Shown: positions 53,101 through 57,075, numbered from the stretch's first letter. The stretch: 64,000 nucleotides of DNA from Stenopsyche tienmushanensis (GCA_008973525.1 WACJ01000009.1:1364001-1428000), one strand, 5' to 3'. Numbers and translations are program-made. Notes: generated from the sequence alone by a model not told the origin.

Positions 53101-56100
53101 ATGATAGAATCCCTCTTTCGAAAAATTCTTGTGTATTTTTAAGTCTAAATATGCACAAATACGAAATTTAAGGGTTTACCAGCTCTAGGGGCGTCTTTCA
53201 AACATGTGAAAAAGTGAAAATGCGTTCCATGGATTTTAAAAACCGCATAACTTTGAAACAGCTATATAAAATATATCCAAAATCGCATAAAAAAAGTTAA
53301 TAAAAAAAAACTGGAAAACAATAAGGCAATTAAAATTATGCTAATTATTTTGATTACAAACTATTATCGCTGTATGATAATTTTTGTTGCGATTTTCGAA
53401 ATGACTCAAAATCGCTCTCTTCTTCAGAAGAAATAGTATACCCAGTGTCAATGTCATTATTGTTCTGTGTAGATTTTCTCTTTCCAACAATATAATTCAT
53501 AATTAGTAAGGATGTCACTATAGTTCCTAACTAAAAAAAAATCACAGAATGGTTACTGTTTTTTTTTTTACCTTATTTTGTCACAGTTTTAATTTTTTTT
53601 AAATAGTTTCAACAATAAATTTTAACACAAATCTGATAGGAATAATAGAGGGTTATATAGAAAAGATTCTTACCCAGTTTGAAGCTGATTAATTAATTAA
53701 ATCTTGAGATATAATGTCAACCGCGTTGAAAAAAATAGTTTCGAGAAAAACGCGTTAAAAGATTTCATTATGGTAGGACCGGCCAAGTTGCCGCATCACT
53801 AAAATAGCTATAACTCCGTAAGTAGTTGGAATTTTGGAAATTCCTTTGGAGAATGTATTTTCAATAGTCAAAACATTGGAAAAATGCAAAGAAAACGAAA
53901 TTAATTTTATCAATAATCTAATCCAGAATAAATTCAATATGATTTACATAGTTTTTTTTTCCAAATTTCGGTTAGTGTTGATGATTTATTTCCTATTTTA
54001 TCCAACATATCTCGATACTTACTCTTTATAAAATAAATTTTAAAAAAATTGCTCTAAAAAAACCGCATAACTTCGAAATCGCACAAAAAAAGGCGTATAA
54101 AAAGAGGTTTTAGTGTATAGATCCTTACTTTTTCAAGGGCAGGACTATCATTAAATAAATGCGCTTATTAATGTCAAAAAACTACAACATGAACAAAGAA
54201 TTGGTATTTTGAACCCCTTTTTTATGATATTTGTTGCTTTTATTTATCTTATATGATCGTTGAATTTTGGTTCGGTTATTATAATTTTCAGTTATATTCA
54301 TGGTTATATCTTGATTTATTATCATATTTGAGTTTGGATTCAATGCAAATTATTTGACGGCATGTAATCTAAGCTTTTAACCCTATGAATACCGGCCGCA
54401 CAAATCTGTGATTTTCAACACAAAAATGCATATCAAACTTTATATTTATTTAAATATTGTGTAAATTTATAAACGATATTATACTTAACTATTATGCACT
54501 TTTTACTAATTTTATCTTATGATATTATAAAAAATCTAAAGTTTTTTTACCCAATTTTCTAATCCTTGGCGGTATTTATTGGACTAATACTTAGAAGAGC
54601 AAGTATAATAACAATTAGAACAAGCTATATTAAAGATTTAAAAAAACAAGCATTTACCGTATTTAAATATCAATAAATGTGCCGCGCATTGAAAAGATTA
54701 ATTAAGTCGAACAAGACCGTTTACAAATTTTGTTAAATAATATTTTAATATAAGAATAAGTTTGATTATAATAAATGATTCATTGGATTTGACTAACATC
54801 TGTATTTTGTTTCTTCTGCAGTTACAGGCGACATCAAGTTGGCGCTAACTAGGGGAGGAGGAGCAGGCGGCGGTGGTCCTGGAGGACCTGGAGGAGCAGG
54901 AGGCGCTCGAGAATGCGCCTCCTGCGGAAAAGTCATAACTGAGAGATTCCTTTTAAAGGCTCTCGATCTCTTCTGGCATGAAGATTGTCTCAAATGCGGC
55001 TGCTGCGATGCCCGCTTAGGAGAAGTAGGATCCACCCTATACACCAAAGCTGATCTCATCCTCTGTAAGAGGGACTATTTAAGGTATCCATCGATCATCC
55101 CGATCTTATATGCAACTACACAGTGTTCAACAGACATATAAACGCGTATTTTATGATGAATTTAGGTTATTTGGCGTTACCGGGAATTGCGTTGCCTGTA
55201 ACAAAGTTATACCAGCGTTTGAGATGGTAATGCGAGCCAAAAGCTTCGTTTACCATCTGGAATGCTTCGCCTGCCAACAATGTAATCACAGGTAGCTTGA
55301 GGCTAATTTAAAAACTTCTGCATACATTTTAATGGATTGCTTACGATTACAACTGTTTGTCTGTAATTTTGCAGGTTTTGCGTCGGCGACAGATTCTACC
55401 TATGTGATAATAAGATCCTCTGCGAGTACGACTACGAGGAAAGACTGGTTTTCGCTAATATGGCCCACAATCCTTCCAGCTTAGCTCATGTGCGACGACA
55501 AGTGAGTGCACTGCAGGTGAACTTATGAAGATTTTTGTAAATTTTTGCATTAAAACGACTTGGAATAAATTTTTATTGAATCCGCAAAGCCAAATCGATC
55601 TATCCTAATACCCCAGGCCGATTAATTGGGGCTAAATACGGTAGATTTTCAATATCGAGTGCTTGCGCTCTAGCGATGAAACAATTTTATACTTATCCCT
55701 TCATTGGAAGAATATAATTATAATTCTGGGAAGAGGATCGTTGGCGAAAATTCATGGGAATTCAAATTCATCAACGTCAAAAGAAATGTGTAAGATTGTC
55801 GAATCACTGGAAAAGCGATCATTTTGTACGAATGCAAAAATTTTTAACAATACCAAGACTCAATTAACTCATCTAACAAAACCATCAACGAACATTTATT
55901 TTAAAACTACTAATATTTTATATATATTTTAATGTAAAGTGATATTTATTAGATTCTAATACTGAAAAACGCTAGCTAAAAGATTAACCTGTATATTGTG
56001 TAATATATAATAAAATAGACAAGCTACTGGTCTAGTAGGTGCTTTATGCTACATACACACACACATACAGTAGAGGCGATGCAACGTATGCGCGTTTCTA

Positions 56101-56916
56101 TGAAATGGAAATAATGTAGATAATTCTCCCTCTCTTTCTGACCAGATACCTGGGAGTGGAGTTTCATTTTTCGTGATGCTCAAATCAATTTGCCTTATCC
56201 TGCTAATAAAAGTTCCATTTAAAAAATTTGTTAATTCCAAGTATCAAGCGACTATAGTTAACCTTTCTATAGCGTCAAGATAAATATAACGCTATAGAAA
56301 GTTAGGCACCCATACAAAATTTGTATGTACTTAGTTTATTAGCAAGTGCGAGTGACTAACACGCGCGAACTTGCATATTTTATCCGTTGCTTACGCAAAG
56401 GCGCCGCAAACGAAGTGGACGCTATAGGAGGGTTGACATTTGATATGAGCATTGATAGGGTATTTGATATAATCATCTCTTATATGAATAGATCACTTTC
56501 CAAAGTTTATTCTTGTTGATTAAAACTATCATTATGTTTTATGTCGGGGGAAGGGAAGTAATTTGATCTTTGTCGAAATATTATTCTATAACGAAGTTAT
56601 TTTTGGGTACATTTAATGATATTTATGATAATTGTTGTAGATGTACCCTGTTGTAGCCAGCAGTTGTTGAATGGGTGCATTTTCTGTTTTGCAGTCGCCG
56701 AACGAGGCTGCAAGGCTCGGTGCAGTCAGCGGCGGGTACCACCCGGGCGTCGGCACGAGCGTGGGAGTTGGAGTGGGTGTTGGCATGGGGGTGGGTGTGG
56801 GGGTGGGGGTGGGAGTCGGGGTGGAGAAGGAGCTAGTGCTGGGCAGCGTGGCCGCGGACGACGCGTCCAGCGGCTACGGCAGCCCCGACGCCGACACGTG
56901 CGACGCGCCGCGATGA
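8125..56916 (+). CDS. LMO: LIM-only protein LMO (Beadex-like), spliced gene
   Basis: Nuclear LIM-only cofactor. In this family (Drosophila Beadex, vertebrate LMO1/LMO3) the protein has no DNA-binding domain; it binds the LIM-domain binding protein Chip/LDB and so competes with LIM-homeodomain factors such as Apterous. Seen here: five coding exons (8125-8170, 54828-55083, 55166-55291, 55375-55516, 56695-56916) joined by GT-AG introns in compatible phases, giving 263 residues. A short N-terminus is followed by a Gly/Ala/Pro linker (25-42), LIM1 (about 45-98; ligands C45, C48, H66, C69, C72, C75, C95, D98) and LIM2 (about 109-162; C109, C112, H131, C134, C137, C140, C159, D162). After these come a conserved tail (RLVFANMA...RRQ) and a Val-Gly repeat C-terminus. 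All zinc ligands are present. LIM2 and the motif [21 protein letters not shown] place it with LMO1/3 rather than LMO2 or LMO4. The exact N-terminus is uncertain because the first exon shown is preceded by a splice acceptor. Confidence 0.95.
8271..8353. mobile_element. pogo-like MITE, short copy
   Basis: The ends AATCAACCCTTCTATAGCGTC and GGGGTTGACTG form inverted repeats of the type CAGTCAACCC, with a TA following the right end. It keeps the internal ACGCCGCAAACGAAGTAGAC block shared with copies at 50912 and 56255. The TIR start CAG and TA target suggest a pogo/Tigger-type parent. Confidence 0.6.
8366..9021 (-). mobile_element. defective mariner element (656 bp)
   Basis: Inverted ends TTAGGGGAACCCATAAGTAA and its near-complement (CTTATGGGTCCCCTTAA, ending 9021) are flanked by TA on both sides (8364-8365, 9022-9023). 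The minus strand encodes mariner transposase pieces: an N-terminal helix-turn-helix start ([15 protein letters not shown]), then, after a deletion, the first catalytic region (CDERW), [10 protein letters not shown], and HHDN with the second catalytic Asp. The part with the third Asp is lost. Stops are present. It begins 196 bases after the LMO exon, in the same intron. Confidence 0.85.
9022..9635. other. no gene recognised; perfect short palindrome
   Basis: AT-rich. A perfect inverted repeat with 14-base arms and a 3-base loop lies at 9187-9200/9204-9217 (CAAAAATTGTTCCC and complement). Confidence 0.5.
9639..9860 (+). pseudogene. DDE transposase C-terminal fragment
   Basis: The frame reads FDF...[14 protein letters not shown], then [20 protein letters not shown] and CIDQ...YINDIFF. 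This is the familiar C-terminus of insect IS630/Tc-type (DDE_3) transposases (PDL.P.DFFLWGYLKS.VY; the C-terminal end has the form HL.DIIF). A frameshift near 9655 in a G run disturbs the DFFLWGY motif. Upstream catalytic parts are absent, so this is a dead fragment, distinct from the mariner copies nearby. Confidence 0.7.
9861..10508. other. no gene recognised
   Basis: AT-rich intron sequence with only short open frames and no repeat match noticed. Confidence 0.4.
10509..10800 (+). repeat. hairpin repeat family, full copy 1
   Basis: About 290 bases matching 30058-30335 along their whole length and 46211-46325 over the first part. It contains hairpin 1 (GCGGGAAGGATGTCATCCCGC region, 10571-10592) followed by AGCCAAGGCT. 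It also contains hairpin 2, arms GCAATGTGTC and GACACATTGC around a 30-base loop. It ends with AGAGAGACAGAAGATGTCGC and AATCTGGCGAATTAAAT. No coding frame. Class unknown: it could be a SINE-like or LTR-derived unit. Confidence 0.65.
10801..12500. other. no gene recognised
   Basis: Unique-looking AT-rich intron. A moderately GC-rich patch around 11750-11830 carries no known domain. Confidence 0.4.
12500..12645 (+). repeat. hairpin repeat family, degraded copy
   Basis: TTCGCACGCGGGTTTGTT resembles 46140-46160, and the hairpin arms GCGGGAAG and CTTCCTGC with loop AACTT (12601-12621) match the family core. The flanks are diverged. Confidence 0.45.
12646..14680. other. no gene recognised; possible regulatory DNA
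   Basis: A unique stretch, less AT-rich than average (especially 13020-13280 and 13560-13800), with no repeat matches and no domain in its small open frames. Long unique blocks in this intron are candidates for conserved regulatory sequence. Confidence 0.3.
14686..15185 (-). mobile_element. hAT fragment, copy E
   Basis: Matches copies A and B without recognisable terminal repeats. The minus strand keeps [20 protein letters not shown] from the dimerisation region, but the [11 protein letters not shown] part is lost through a deletion. The right part (from about 14890, ACAAATTATTTATTTCCG) follows copy A to about 15175. Confidence 0.75.
15186..17629. other. no gene recognised; one-sided piggyBac-like end
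   Basis: At 16271 TTAA is followed by CCCTTTGAGGAGTACAGTCG, which has the layout of a piggyBac-type end and resembles the TTAA MITEs below; no partner end was found. At 16580-16615 there is a partial hairpin-family core (TTGGCCGCGGGAAG ... CTTCCTCCC). The 109-codon frame crossing this point has no known domain. Confidence 0.4.
17630..17940 (+). mobile_element. mariner fragment (5' half)
   Basis: It begins with a mariner-type end (TAGTCCCAGAAGTATCCGAC; compare 24560 and 30775). It then reads [39 protein letters not shown] and, after a deletion, WVHHFT, all standard mariner transposase landmarks. Frameshifts and stops are present and the catalytic half is missing. A dispersed repeat follows immediately. 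Confidence 0.8.
17960..18255 (+). repeat. dispersed repeat R5, copy 1
   Basis: Matches 24165-24480, 24630-24945, 57770-58085 and 18470-18620. Shared landmarks: a CACAAGGT...GTCCAA.CGGTCC block, ACGAATGA.CG.CT, GATCGGA.GCCATAC, AACGATTACGAA and ACGAAGTTG.CCGAAGAA. No convincing coding; possibly a hAT-type MITE. Confidence 0.6.
18470..18625 (+). repeat. dispersed repeat R5, copy 2
   Basis: A shorter copy: GGAGTGGCCACAAGGTCTAT, CCAATTGGTCCA and ACATTTCTACAGAACA align with the other R5 copies. Confidence 0.6.
18626..20932. other. no gene recognised
   Basis: AT-rich intron with small open frames only. Confidence 0.4.
20933..21796 (+). mobile_element. defective mariner element (864 bp), both ends intact
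   Basis: Inverted ends TTAGGTTATCCCATAAGTTT and its near-complement (AAACTTATGGGACACCCTAA) are flanked by TA duplications at 20931 and 21797. The + strand encodes mariner transposase. The second helix-turn-helix ([10 protein letters not shown] ... LIKLGYI) is kept but the first is deleted. Then come WLPRELTD, a stop, [11 protein letters not shown] (first Asp), [10 protein letters not shown] with Trp changed to a stop, HHDN (second Asp) and APSDYY (third Asp), followed by LPERWRKV. About 20 residues between the second and third Asp are deleted, and a frameshift follows DYYLF. A full element is near 1.3 kb. Confidence 0.92.
21797..24160. other. no gene recognised; solo mariner-like end
   Basis: AT-rich. 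At 23057-23076, TTTCGGGATAACCTAATA is a mariner-type right end like that of the 61462 element; no left partner was found. Otherwise only small frames. Confidence 0.4.
24165..24485 (+). repeat. dispersed repeat R5, copy 3
   Basis: It starts AGAGCCGTAACAAGAGTA and carries GAAGCGCCCGTG. It ends with the CGACCGGGTCGGTATTCTGC and GCCCAAAGCC blocks also seen at 24890 and 58060. The left end resembles hAT-type termini (CAG.GCCGTAAC). Confidence 0.6.
24555..24625 (+). mobile_element. mariner 5' end fragment
   Basis: AGATAGTCCCAAAAGTACCC, then CGTATAGATGCCAG, align with the left end of the mariner fragment at 17665. Only about 60 bases remain before repeat R5 takes over. Confidence 0.5.
24630..24945 (+). 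repeat. dispersed repeat R5, copy 4
   Basis: Same block order as copy 3, ending CTCGACCGGGTCGGTATTCT and GCGCCCAAAGCCCC, about 150 bases from copy 3 and in the same orientation. Confidence 0.6.
24946..26524. promoter_or_regulatory. unique block with many homeodomain-type sites
   Basis: From about 25690 to 26030 the sequence is unique and dense in TAAT/ATTA words (CATCATTAATAGATAATTAA, TTTAATTAAC, TTATTAATTA, GTTAATTAG), mixed with CG-containing motifs. It stands apart from the transposon debris around it. This is a candidate LMO enhancer by composition only. An (AT)n run lies at about 26068-26083. Confidence 0.3.
26525..26705 (+). repeat. dispersed repeat R6, copy 1
   Basis: TGTGTAATATATAATAAAAT, then GGCAAGCTACTGGTCTAGT, CTCTCTTTC.GACCA and GGAGTTTCACTTTTCGTCTC, are shared with 55985-56215; the second half is shared with 35955-36130 in inverted orientation. 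Confidence 0.65.
27100..27725 (+). repeat. dispersed repeat R2, copy 1
   Basis: 27125-27390 matches 63725-63985 (GGTCATT...GTACCTAGCCA, GCACACCCAACTCAT, CTACTTTCAC.CACCTCTACT). Its later part (27465-27610) matches 46340-46480 (CTGTCATCTGTT, CGCAGTAGTTCC, GTGCATATAGTCTGAAG-like). A 142-codon frame across it has no known domain and is not kept in the other copies, so it is probably not a gene. Element class unknown. Confidence 0.55.
27726..29390. other. no gene recognised
   Basis: Unique AT-rich intron. A 129-codon frame at 28681-29070 starts Pro/Ser-rich and shows no family signature. Three GTTAG units (27791-27806) recall the insect telomere repeat but are too few to mean anything. Confidence 0.35.
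29391..30034. mobile_element. TTAA-flanked repeat R7, copy 1
   Basis: Shares ATATCATGTCAACCG.GTTG, AGTTTCGAGA.AAACGCGTT and CCATAACTTTGTAA..A.TTGG with 53440-53890. Possible ends: TTAA followed by GGGGGTATTTTAGAC at 29391, and GCTTAAAAC-type GGGGT before TTAA near 30034 in inverted orientation. AT-rich, no coding. Confidence 0.45.
30058..30335 (+). repeat. hairpin repeat family, full copy 2
   Basis: Aligns end to end with 10509-10800. Hairpin 1 arms here are TTGGCTGC and GCAGCCAA; hairpin 2 arms are GGTGCAATG and CATTGCACC. The stem bases differ from copy 1 but pairing is kept. Confidence 0.65.
30775..31378 (-). mobile_element. degraded mariner element
   Basis: Ends AAAGACCCAGAAATATCTGATC (30775) and the complement of TGTAATACCCGATACAAATC (to 31378) are imperfect inverted repeats. 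The minus strand shows mariner landmarks scattered over frames: [38 protein letters not shown], then TWVHHFTPE. Many stops and shifts; the C-terminal catalytic half is gone. Confidence 0.75.
31379..32805. other. no gene recognised
   Basis: Unique intron sequence. The unremarkable 76-codon and shorter frames show no domain. Confidence 0.4.
32810..33362 (+). mobile_element. TTAA MITE family R1, copy 1 (553 bp)
   Basis: Flanked by TTAA at 32806-32809 and 33363-33366. Ends: TCTTTTGAGGAGTGAGC on the left and GTACTCCTTTAGGGG on the right, which are imperfect inverted repeats. It contains AAACACTG...GATAGCACACAA, ATCATTATTAGTCGATA and a (TCTGTC)n run. TTAA targets and CC-starting ends are the hallmark of piggyBac-type elements. 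No transposase. Confidence 0.7.
33367..35780. other. no gene recognised; possible regulatory DNA
   Basis: Mostly AT-rich and unique. From about 35030 to 35680 the base composition is balanced and the sequence contains ATTA/TAAT and CATAA words (for example CTAATGAGATATTAATC at about 35581), which suggests constrained non-coding DNA. Confidence 0.3.
35785..35818. repeat. pogo-like MITE fragment
   Basis: ACACCGCAAACGAAGCAGAC followed by GCTATAGAAGGG matches the right third of the copies at 8271 and 56255. Confidence 0.5.
35955..36130 (-). repeat. dispersed repeat R6, inverted copy
   Basis: Its reverse complement matches 26585-26700 and 56060-56200 (CAACGCATGCGCG, ATCTCTTTCTGAC, GGAGTTTCACTTTTCGTCTC). 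Confidence 0.65.
36552..36993 (+). mobile_element. TTAA MITE family R1, copy 2
   Basis: The right end GTACTCCTTTAGGGG abuts TTAA (36994-36997). The left TTAA end is missing; instead the sequence continues into a stretch (TTTTTGCTTCATTTG) shared only with the inverted copy at 40066-40461. Contains the CTCTCTGTCTCTGTCTG run and CTGGGATAGTACTCC. Confidence 0.7.
37059..37979. mobile_element. TTAA-flanked element with 22-base perfect inverted ends
   Basis: Left end GGCGTCTTCTCACTTTA and its exact complement at the right are each bordered by TTTAA/TTAAA, giving 22 mirrored bases (37059-37080, 37958-37979). Inside, on the + strand (about 37228-37370), a short frame reads SDSWCKYKK ... [20 protein letters not shown]. 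This resembles the conserved SWC.YQK ... VIKPIY.DLS segment of animal Mutator-like transposases, as I recall that family. It stops at YPK. The remainder is AT-rich with AAACGCGTTTATCTCGAAAC, a phrase also found in R7. Confidence 0.6.
37980..40060. other. no gene recognised
   Basis: Unique AT-rich intron with balanced patches at about 38460-39050. A phrase around 39280-39320 (TTCCGGGAAAAATAACGGTT) recurs in weaker form near 41850 and 43210 and may be an old repeat. Confidence 0.35.
40066..40461 (-). mobile_element. TTAA MITE family R1, inverted copy 3
   Basis: TTAA (40062-40065) is followed by CCCCTAAAGGAGTACTATCC, the complement of the right ends of copies 1 and 2. The order of internal blocks is inverted, and its far side matches the extra flank of copy 2. 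Confidence 0.7.
40462..41480. other. no gene recognised
   Basis: A unique stretch; 40690-40920 is GC-richer with a 77-codon frame lacking any known domain. Confidence 0.35.
41485..41730 (-). repeat. dimeric dispersed repeat, copy 3
   Basis: Two tandem units as at 2880 and 7320 (TTATTCCCGCAAGTGTAAAC, then CGGATGAACG, ATACGGACAAACAAAC; second unit AGCAATAAGTGGATGAAG). Followed at 41738 by TTAA plus CCCCCTTAGTGCTGAACGCC, a lone piggyBac-like end. Confidence 0.6.
41898..42856 (-). mobile_element. hAT element, internally deleted, copy B
   Basis: The left end TAGGGAATCCAATCCCGAGC is intact; the right end is eroded (TCCGGAATCCTGAG). The minus strand carries the same hAT dimerisation remnant (about 42400-42190: LAFKYLM.IPP and IRSR.NDETL). 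The first 100 bases contain repeated CCCGGGA words that can fold. Confidence 0.8.
43290..43635 (-). mobile_element. mariner fragment (internally deleted)
   Basis: Minus strand: [13 protein letters not shown] (the mariner N-terminus, usually YRAVIKFL), then [20 protein letters not shown], a deletion, [11 protein letters not shown] (first catalytic Asp), a stop in place of Trp, and VYYYTS. It also shares its 5' flank with 135-330. Confidence 0.85.
43636..45754. other. no gene recognised; unique intron
   Basis: No repeats noticed. Blocks at 43780-44120 and 44560-44760 have balanced composition with TTAAT/ATTA words and may be conserved non-coding DNA. Confidence 0.3.
45755..46010. repeat. TTAA-type repeat R11 with CACCGGTG palindrome
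   Basis: TTAA plus CCTTTTGACTGCCAGTGA at 45755, TTAAAATGTGAAGACA at 45934-45949, and the perfect 16-base palindrome GACTCACCGGTGAGTC at 45995-46010. The last two motifs recur at 48035-48123. The layout suggests eroded piggyBac-like termini. Confidence 0.45.
46211..46330 (+). repeat. hairpin repeat family, copy 3
   Basis: The best hairpin of the family: arms TGGCTGCGGGAAG (46266-46278) and CTTCCCGCAGCCA (46284-46296) are perfectly complementary around GACAT. The upstream part (46090-46200) may belong to it too, since 46140-46160 resembles 12508. Confidence 0.65.
46335..46535 (+). repeat. dispersed repeat R2, partial copy
   Basis: CTGTCATCTGTTTCAGC, CGCAGTAGTTCC, GTAGTCTAAAGCTAGTCTTC and CTTGCCTCTCCTGG match 27465-27610. 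Confidence 0.5.
46845..47110 (-). mobile_element. mariner fragment
   Basis: Minus strand: [10 protein letters not shown] followed by a shifted TINSKYFIA-like stretch, the landmark preceding the second catalytic region of mariner transposases. Before it comes a basic [10 protein letters not shown]...PNAIKKRK stretch in the expected place. It ends with a TIR-like CTCAATAAGTTCGTGGGAT at 46847. Confidence 0.6.
47111..48030. promoter_or_regulatory. unique block with homeodomain-type sites
   Basis: 47770-48015 is unique and combines CG-rich stretches with clustered AATTAA/TTAAT words (CAGTTAATTAATCTTAATTA, CGCAATTAACGCGACC). This is inferred as possible regulatory DNA only from composition and isolation from repeats. 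Confidence 0.3.
48035..48123. repeat. R11 copy with 16-base perfect inverted repeat
   Basis: GACTCGCCGGTGAGTC (48035-48050) is followed by TTAAAATGTGAAGACA (48072-48087) and its exact complement (48108-48123) around a 20-base loop. Both halves also occur at 45934-46010 in the other order. Confidence 0.55.
48432..49537. mobile_element. two hAT copies fused head to head (palindrome)
   Basis: 48432-48850 is a hAT copy with its transposase remnant deleted; at about 48851 the sequence turns round and reads the same family outward to the intact end TTGGATTCCCTA at 49537. About 180 bases at 48510-48695 and 48851-49035 are inverted copies. The right half encodes on the + strand (49046-49285) the hAT C-terminal dimerisation region [20 protein letters not shown], then [14 protein letters not shown], without stops. 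The catalytic domain is absent. Confidence 0.85.
49538..50911. other. no gene recognised
   Basis: Very AT-rich intron, no repeats noticed. Confidence 0.4.
50912..51067. mobile_element. pogo-like MITE, 156 bp
   Basis: Ends CAGTCAACCCTTTTATAGCG and CGTTATAGGAGGGTTGACTG form a near-perfect inverted repeat, with TA before the left end (TG after the right). The interior shares TAGAAAGTAAGGCACC.ATA and TTAGTTTAT with 56255. Confidence 0.75.
51290..51720 (+). mobile_element. degraded mariner fragment
   Basis: Mariner landmarks over several frames: [51 protein letters not shown]. The first catalytic Asp region is present; the second and third are absent. Several stops and frameshifts. Confidence 0.75.
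51721..53063. other. no gene recognised; unique block with 123-codon frame
   Basis: 52480-52870 is unique and balanced in composition, with ATTAATTAAAT-type words. The open frame at 52617-52988 (123 codons, rich in Arg, Leu, Ser) has no recognisable domain and no splice or promoter context, so I do not call it a gene. Confidence 0.3.
53064..54115. mobile_element. repeat R7 copy 2, preceded by a lone mariner-like end
   Basis: At 53064 TA is followed by TTAGGTCTATCGAAAAGTC, a mariner-type end with no partner. From about 53440 to 53890 the sequence matches 29560-29960 (AATGTCAACCGCGTTG, TTTCGAGAAAAACGCGTT, CTATAACTCCGTAA). AT-rich, non-coding. Confidence 0.45.
54116..54821. other. end of the large LMO intron
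   Basis: Very AT-rich. At 54378 TTAACCCTATGAATACCGGC looks like a lone piggyBac-type end. The T-rich tract before 54821 is the splice acceptor region. Confidence 0.4.
54828..55083 (+). CDS. LMO: LMO exon with Gly linker and LIM1
   Basis: The exon encodes residues 16-100 plus two bases of Arg101. It opens with GDIKLALTR, then a Gly/Ala/Pro-rich linker of about 18 residues, then LIM domain 1 (CASC ... WHEDC ... CGCC ... CKRD) with every zinc ligand present. Its donor is AAG|GTATCC at 55083/55084. A second acceptor six bases upstream (54821) would keep frame and add two residues (Val-Thr). The linker codons are mainly GGA/GGC/GGT repeats, so its length may vary between individuals or species. 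Confidence 0.95.
55166..55291 (+). CDS. LMO: LMO exon with first half of LIM2
   Basis: A 126-base exon between introns of 82 and 83 bases, both splitting an Arg codon after its second base. It reads RLFG ... [17 protein letters not shown] ... [13 protein letters not shown], the first zinc finger of LIM domain 2. The acceptor is TTTAG (55161-55165) and the donor is ACAG|GTAGCT at 55291/55292. The sequence between the two LIM domains is the very short RLFGVTGN linker typical of LMO proteins. Confidence 0.95.
55375..55516 (+). CDS. LMO: LMO exon with end of LIM2, alternative donors
   Basis: The exon completes LIM2 ([10 protein letters not shown] ... CEYDYEE) and encodes the conserved stretch [20 protein letters not shown]. 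Two donors keep the frame: GTGAGT after 55501 (protein ...RRQ) and GTGAAC after 55516 (protein ...RRQVSALQ). The first has the better consensus and would remove five codons. Both lead in phase 0 into the exon at 56695. The acceptor is TTTTGCAG, ending at 55374. Confidence 0.93.
55517..55984 (+). other. LMO intron 4, first part
   Basis: Begins with the alternative donors of exon 4. An 89-codon open frame at 55663 has no domain and is AT-rich chance sequence. Confidence 0.5.
55985..56215 (+). repeat. dispersed repeat R6, copy 2
   Basis: Matches 26525-26705 over its length, with an (AC)n insertion around 56052-56066. Confidence 0.65.
56255..56438. mobile_element. pogo-like MITE, 184 bp
   Basis: Ends TAGTTAACCTTTCTATAGCG and CGCTATAGGAGGGTTGACA are inverted. 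It keeps AACGCTATAGAAAGT, CAAATTTGTATG..TTAGTTTA and GCGCCGCAAACGAAGTGGAC, the fullest interior in the window. It lies in LMO intron 4, 257 bases before the last coding exon. Confidence 0.75.
56695..56916 (+). CDS. LMO: LMO C-terminal exon with Val-Gly repeat
   Basis: The acceptor TGTTTTGCAG ends at 56694. The exon reads [18 protein letters not shown], then about 15 Val-Gly pairs encoded by GTGGGN repeats, then an acidic/Ser tail ending [15 protein letters not shown] and TGA at 56914-56916. It is far more GC-rich than its neighbours. The first in-frame stop is followed by C, and the frame stays open to a splice donor at 57055, so the exon may extend further (see findings). The Val-Gly tract is low-complexity and probably unconserved, whereas the SGYGSPD tail looks constrained. 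Confidence 0.85.
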   Translation, partial: SPNEAARLGAVSGGYHPGVGTSVGVGVGVGMGVGVGVGVGVGVEKELVLGSVAADDASSGYGSPDADTCDAPR

Positions 56917-57054
56917 CAGTTGACGGCGCCGCCGCCCCTTCCCCATCATCTCCCACACCCCAACCACCACAACTCGCACCCCCAACACTACCCTGGCCAG
57001 CACCCGTCGGGGCCTTGCAAGCCTCTCAGGAAGACAACGAGGAGTGATTTACCG
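56917..57054 (+). other. exon 5 continuation: 3' UTR or readthrough extension
   Basis: After the TGA the same frame continues for 46 codons, rich in Pro, His and Asn with a basic end (KPLRKTTRSDLP), up to the donor CCG|GTACGT at 57054/57055. Splicing to the acceptor at 58836 would add IKPH and a TAA. Without splicing, the frame stops at 57073-57075. As ordinary 3' UTR this part would be expected to look like the AT-rich neighbours; instead it keeps the coding exon's GC-rich composition. A second frame is also open here, so composition alone does not prove coding. Confidence 0.5.
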
Positions 57055-57075
57055 GTACGTTCACACAACTCATAA

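Larger units (their letters stand above)
8171..54827 (+). other. LMO large intron (46.7 kb)
   Basis: The donor GTAAGA is at 8171 and the acceptor TTACAG ends at 54827 (alternative acceptor TTCTGCAG ending at 54821). Most mobile elements in the window lie inside it. Unique stretches between them (for example 25690-26030, 35030-35680, 43780-44120, 47770-48015, 52480-52870) are rich in TAAT/ATTA homeodomain-type sites and may hold cis-regulatory elements. Very long first introns are usual for developmental regulators of this kind. I saw no convincing host exon inside it, although small alternative exons cannot be excluded. Confidence 0.65.

Noticed and set aside
54793..55059. 88-codon minus-strand frame opposite the LIM1 exon
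   Set aside because: Antisense shadow of the Gly-linker and LIM1 codons.
56616..57047. 143-codon frame overlapping the LMO C-terminal exon
   Set aside because: It is the shifted frame of a GC-rich exon (Arg/Gly runs). It starts inside the intron and has no acceptor of its own; the exon's true frame is fixed by the upstream splice phase.
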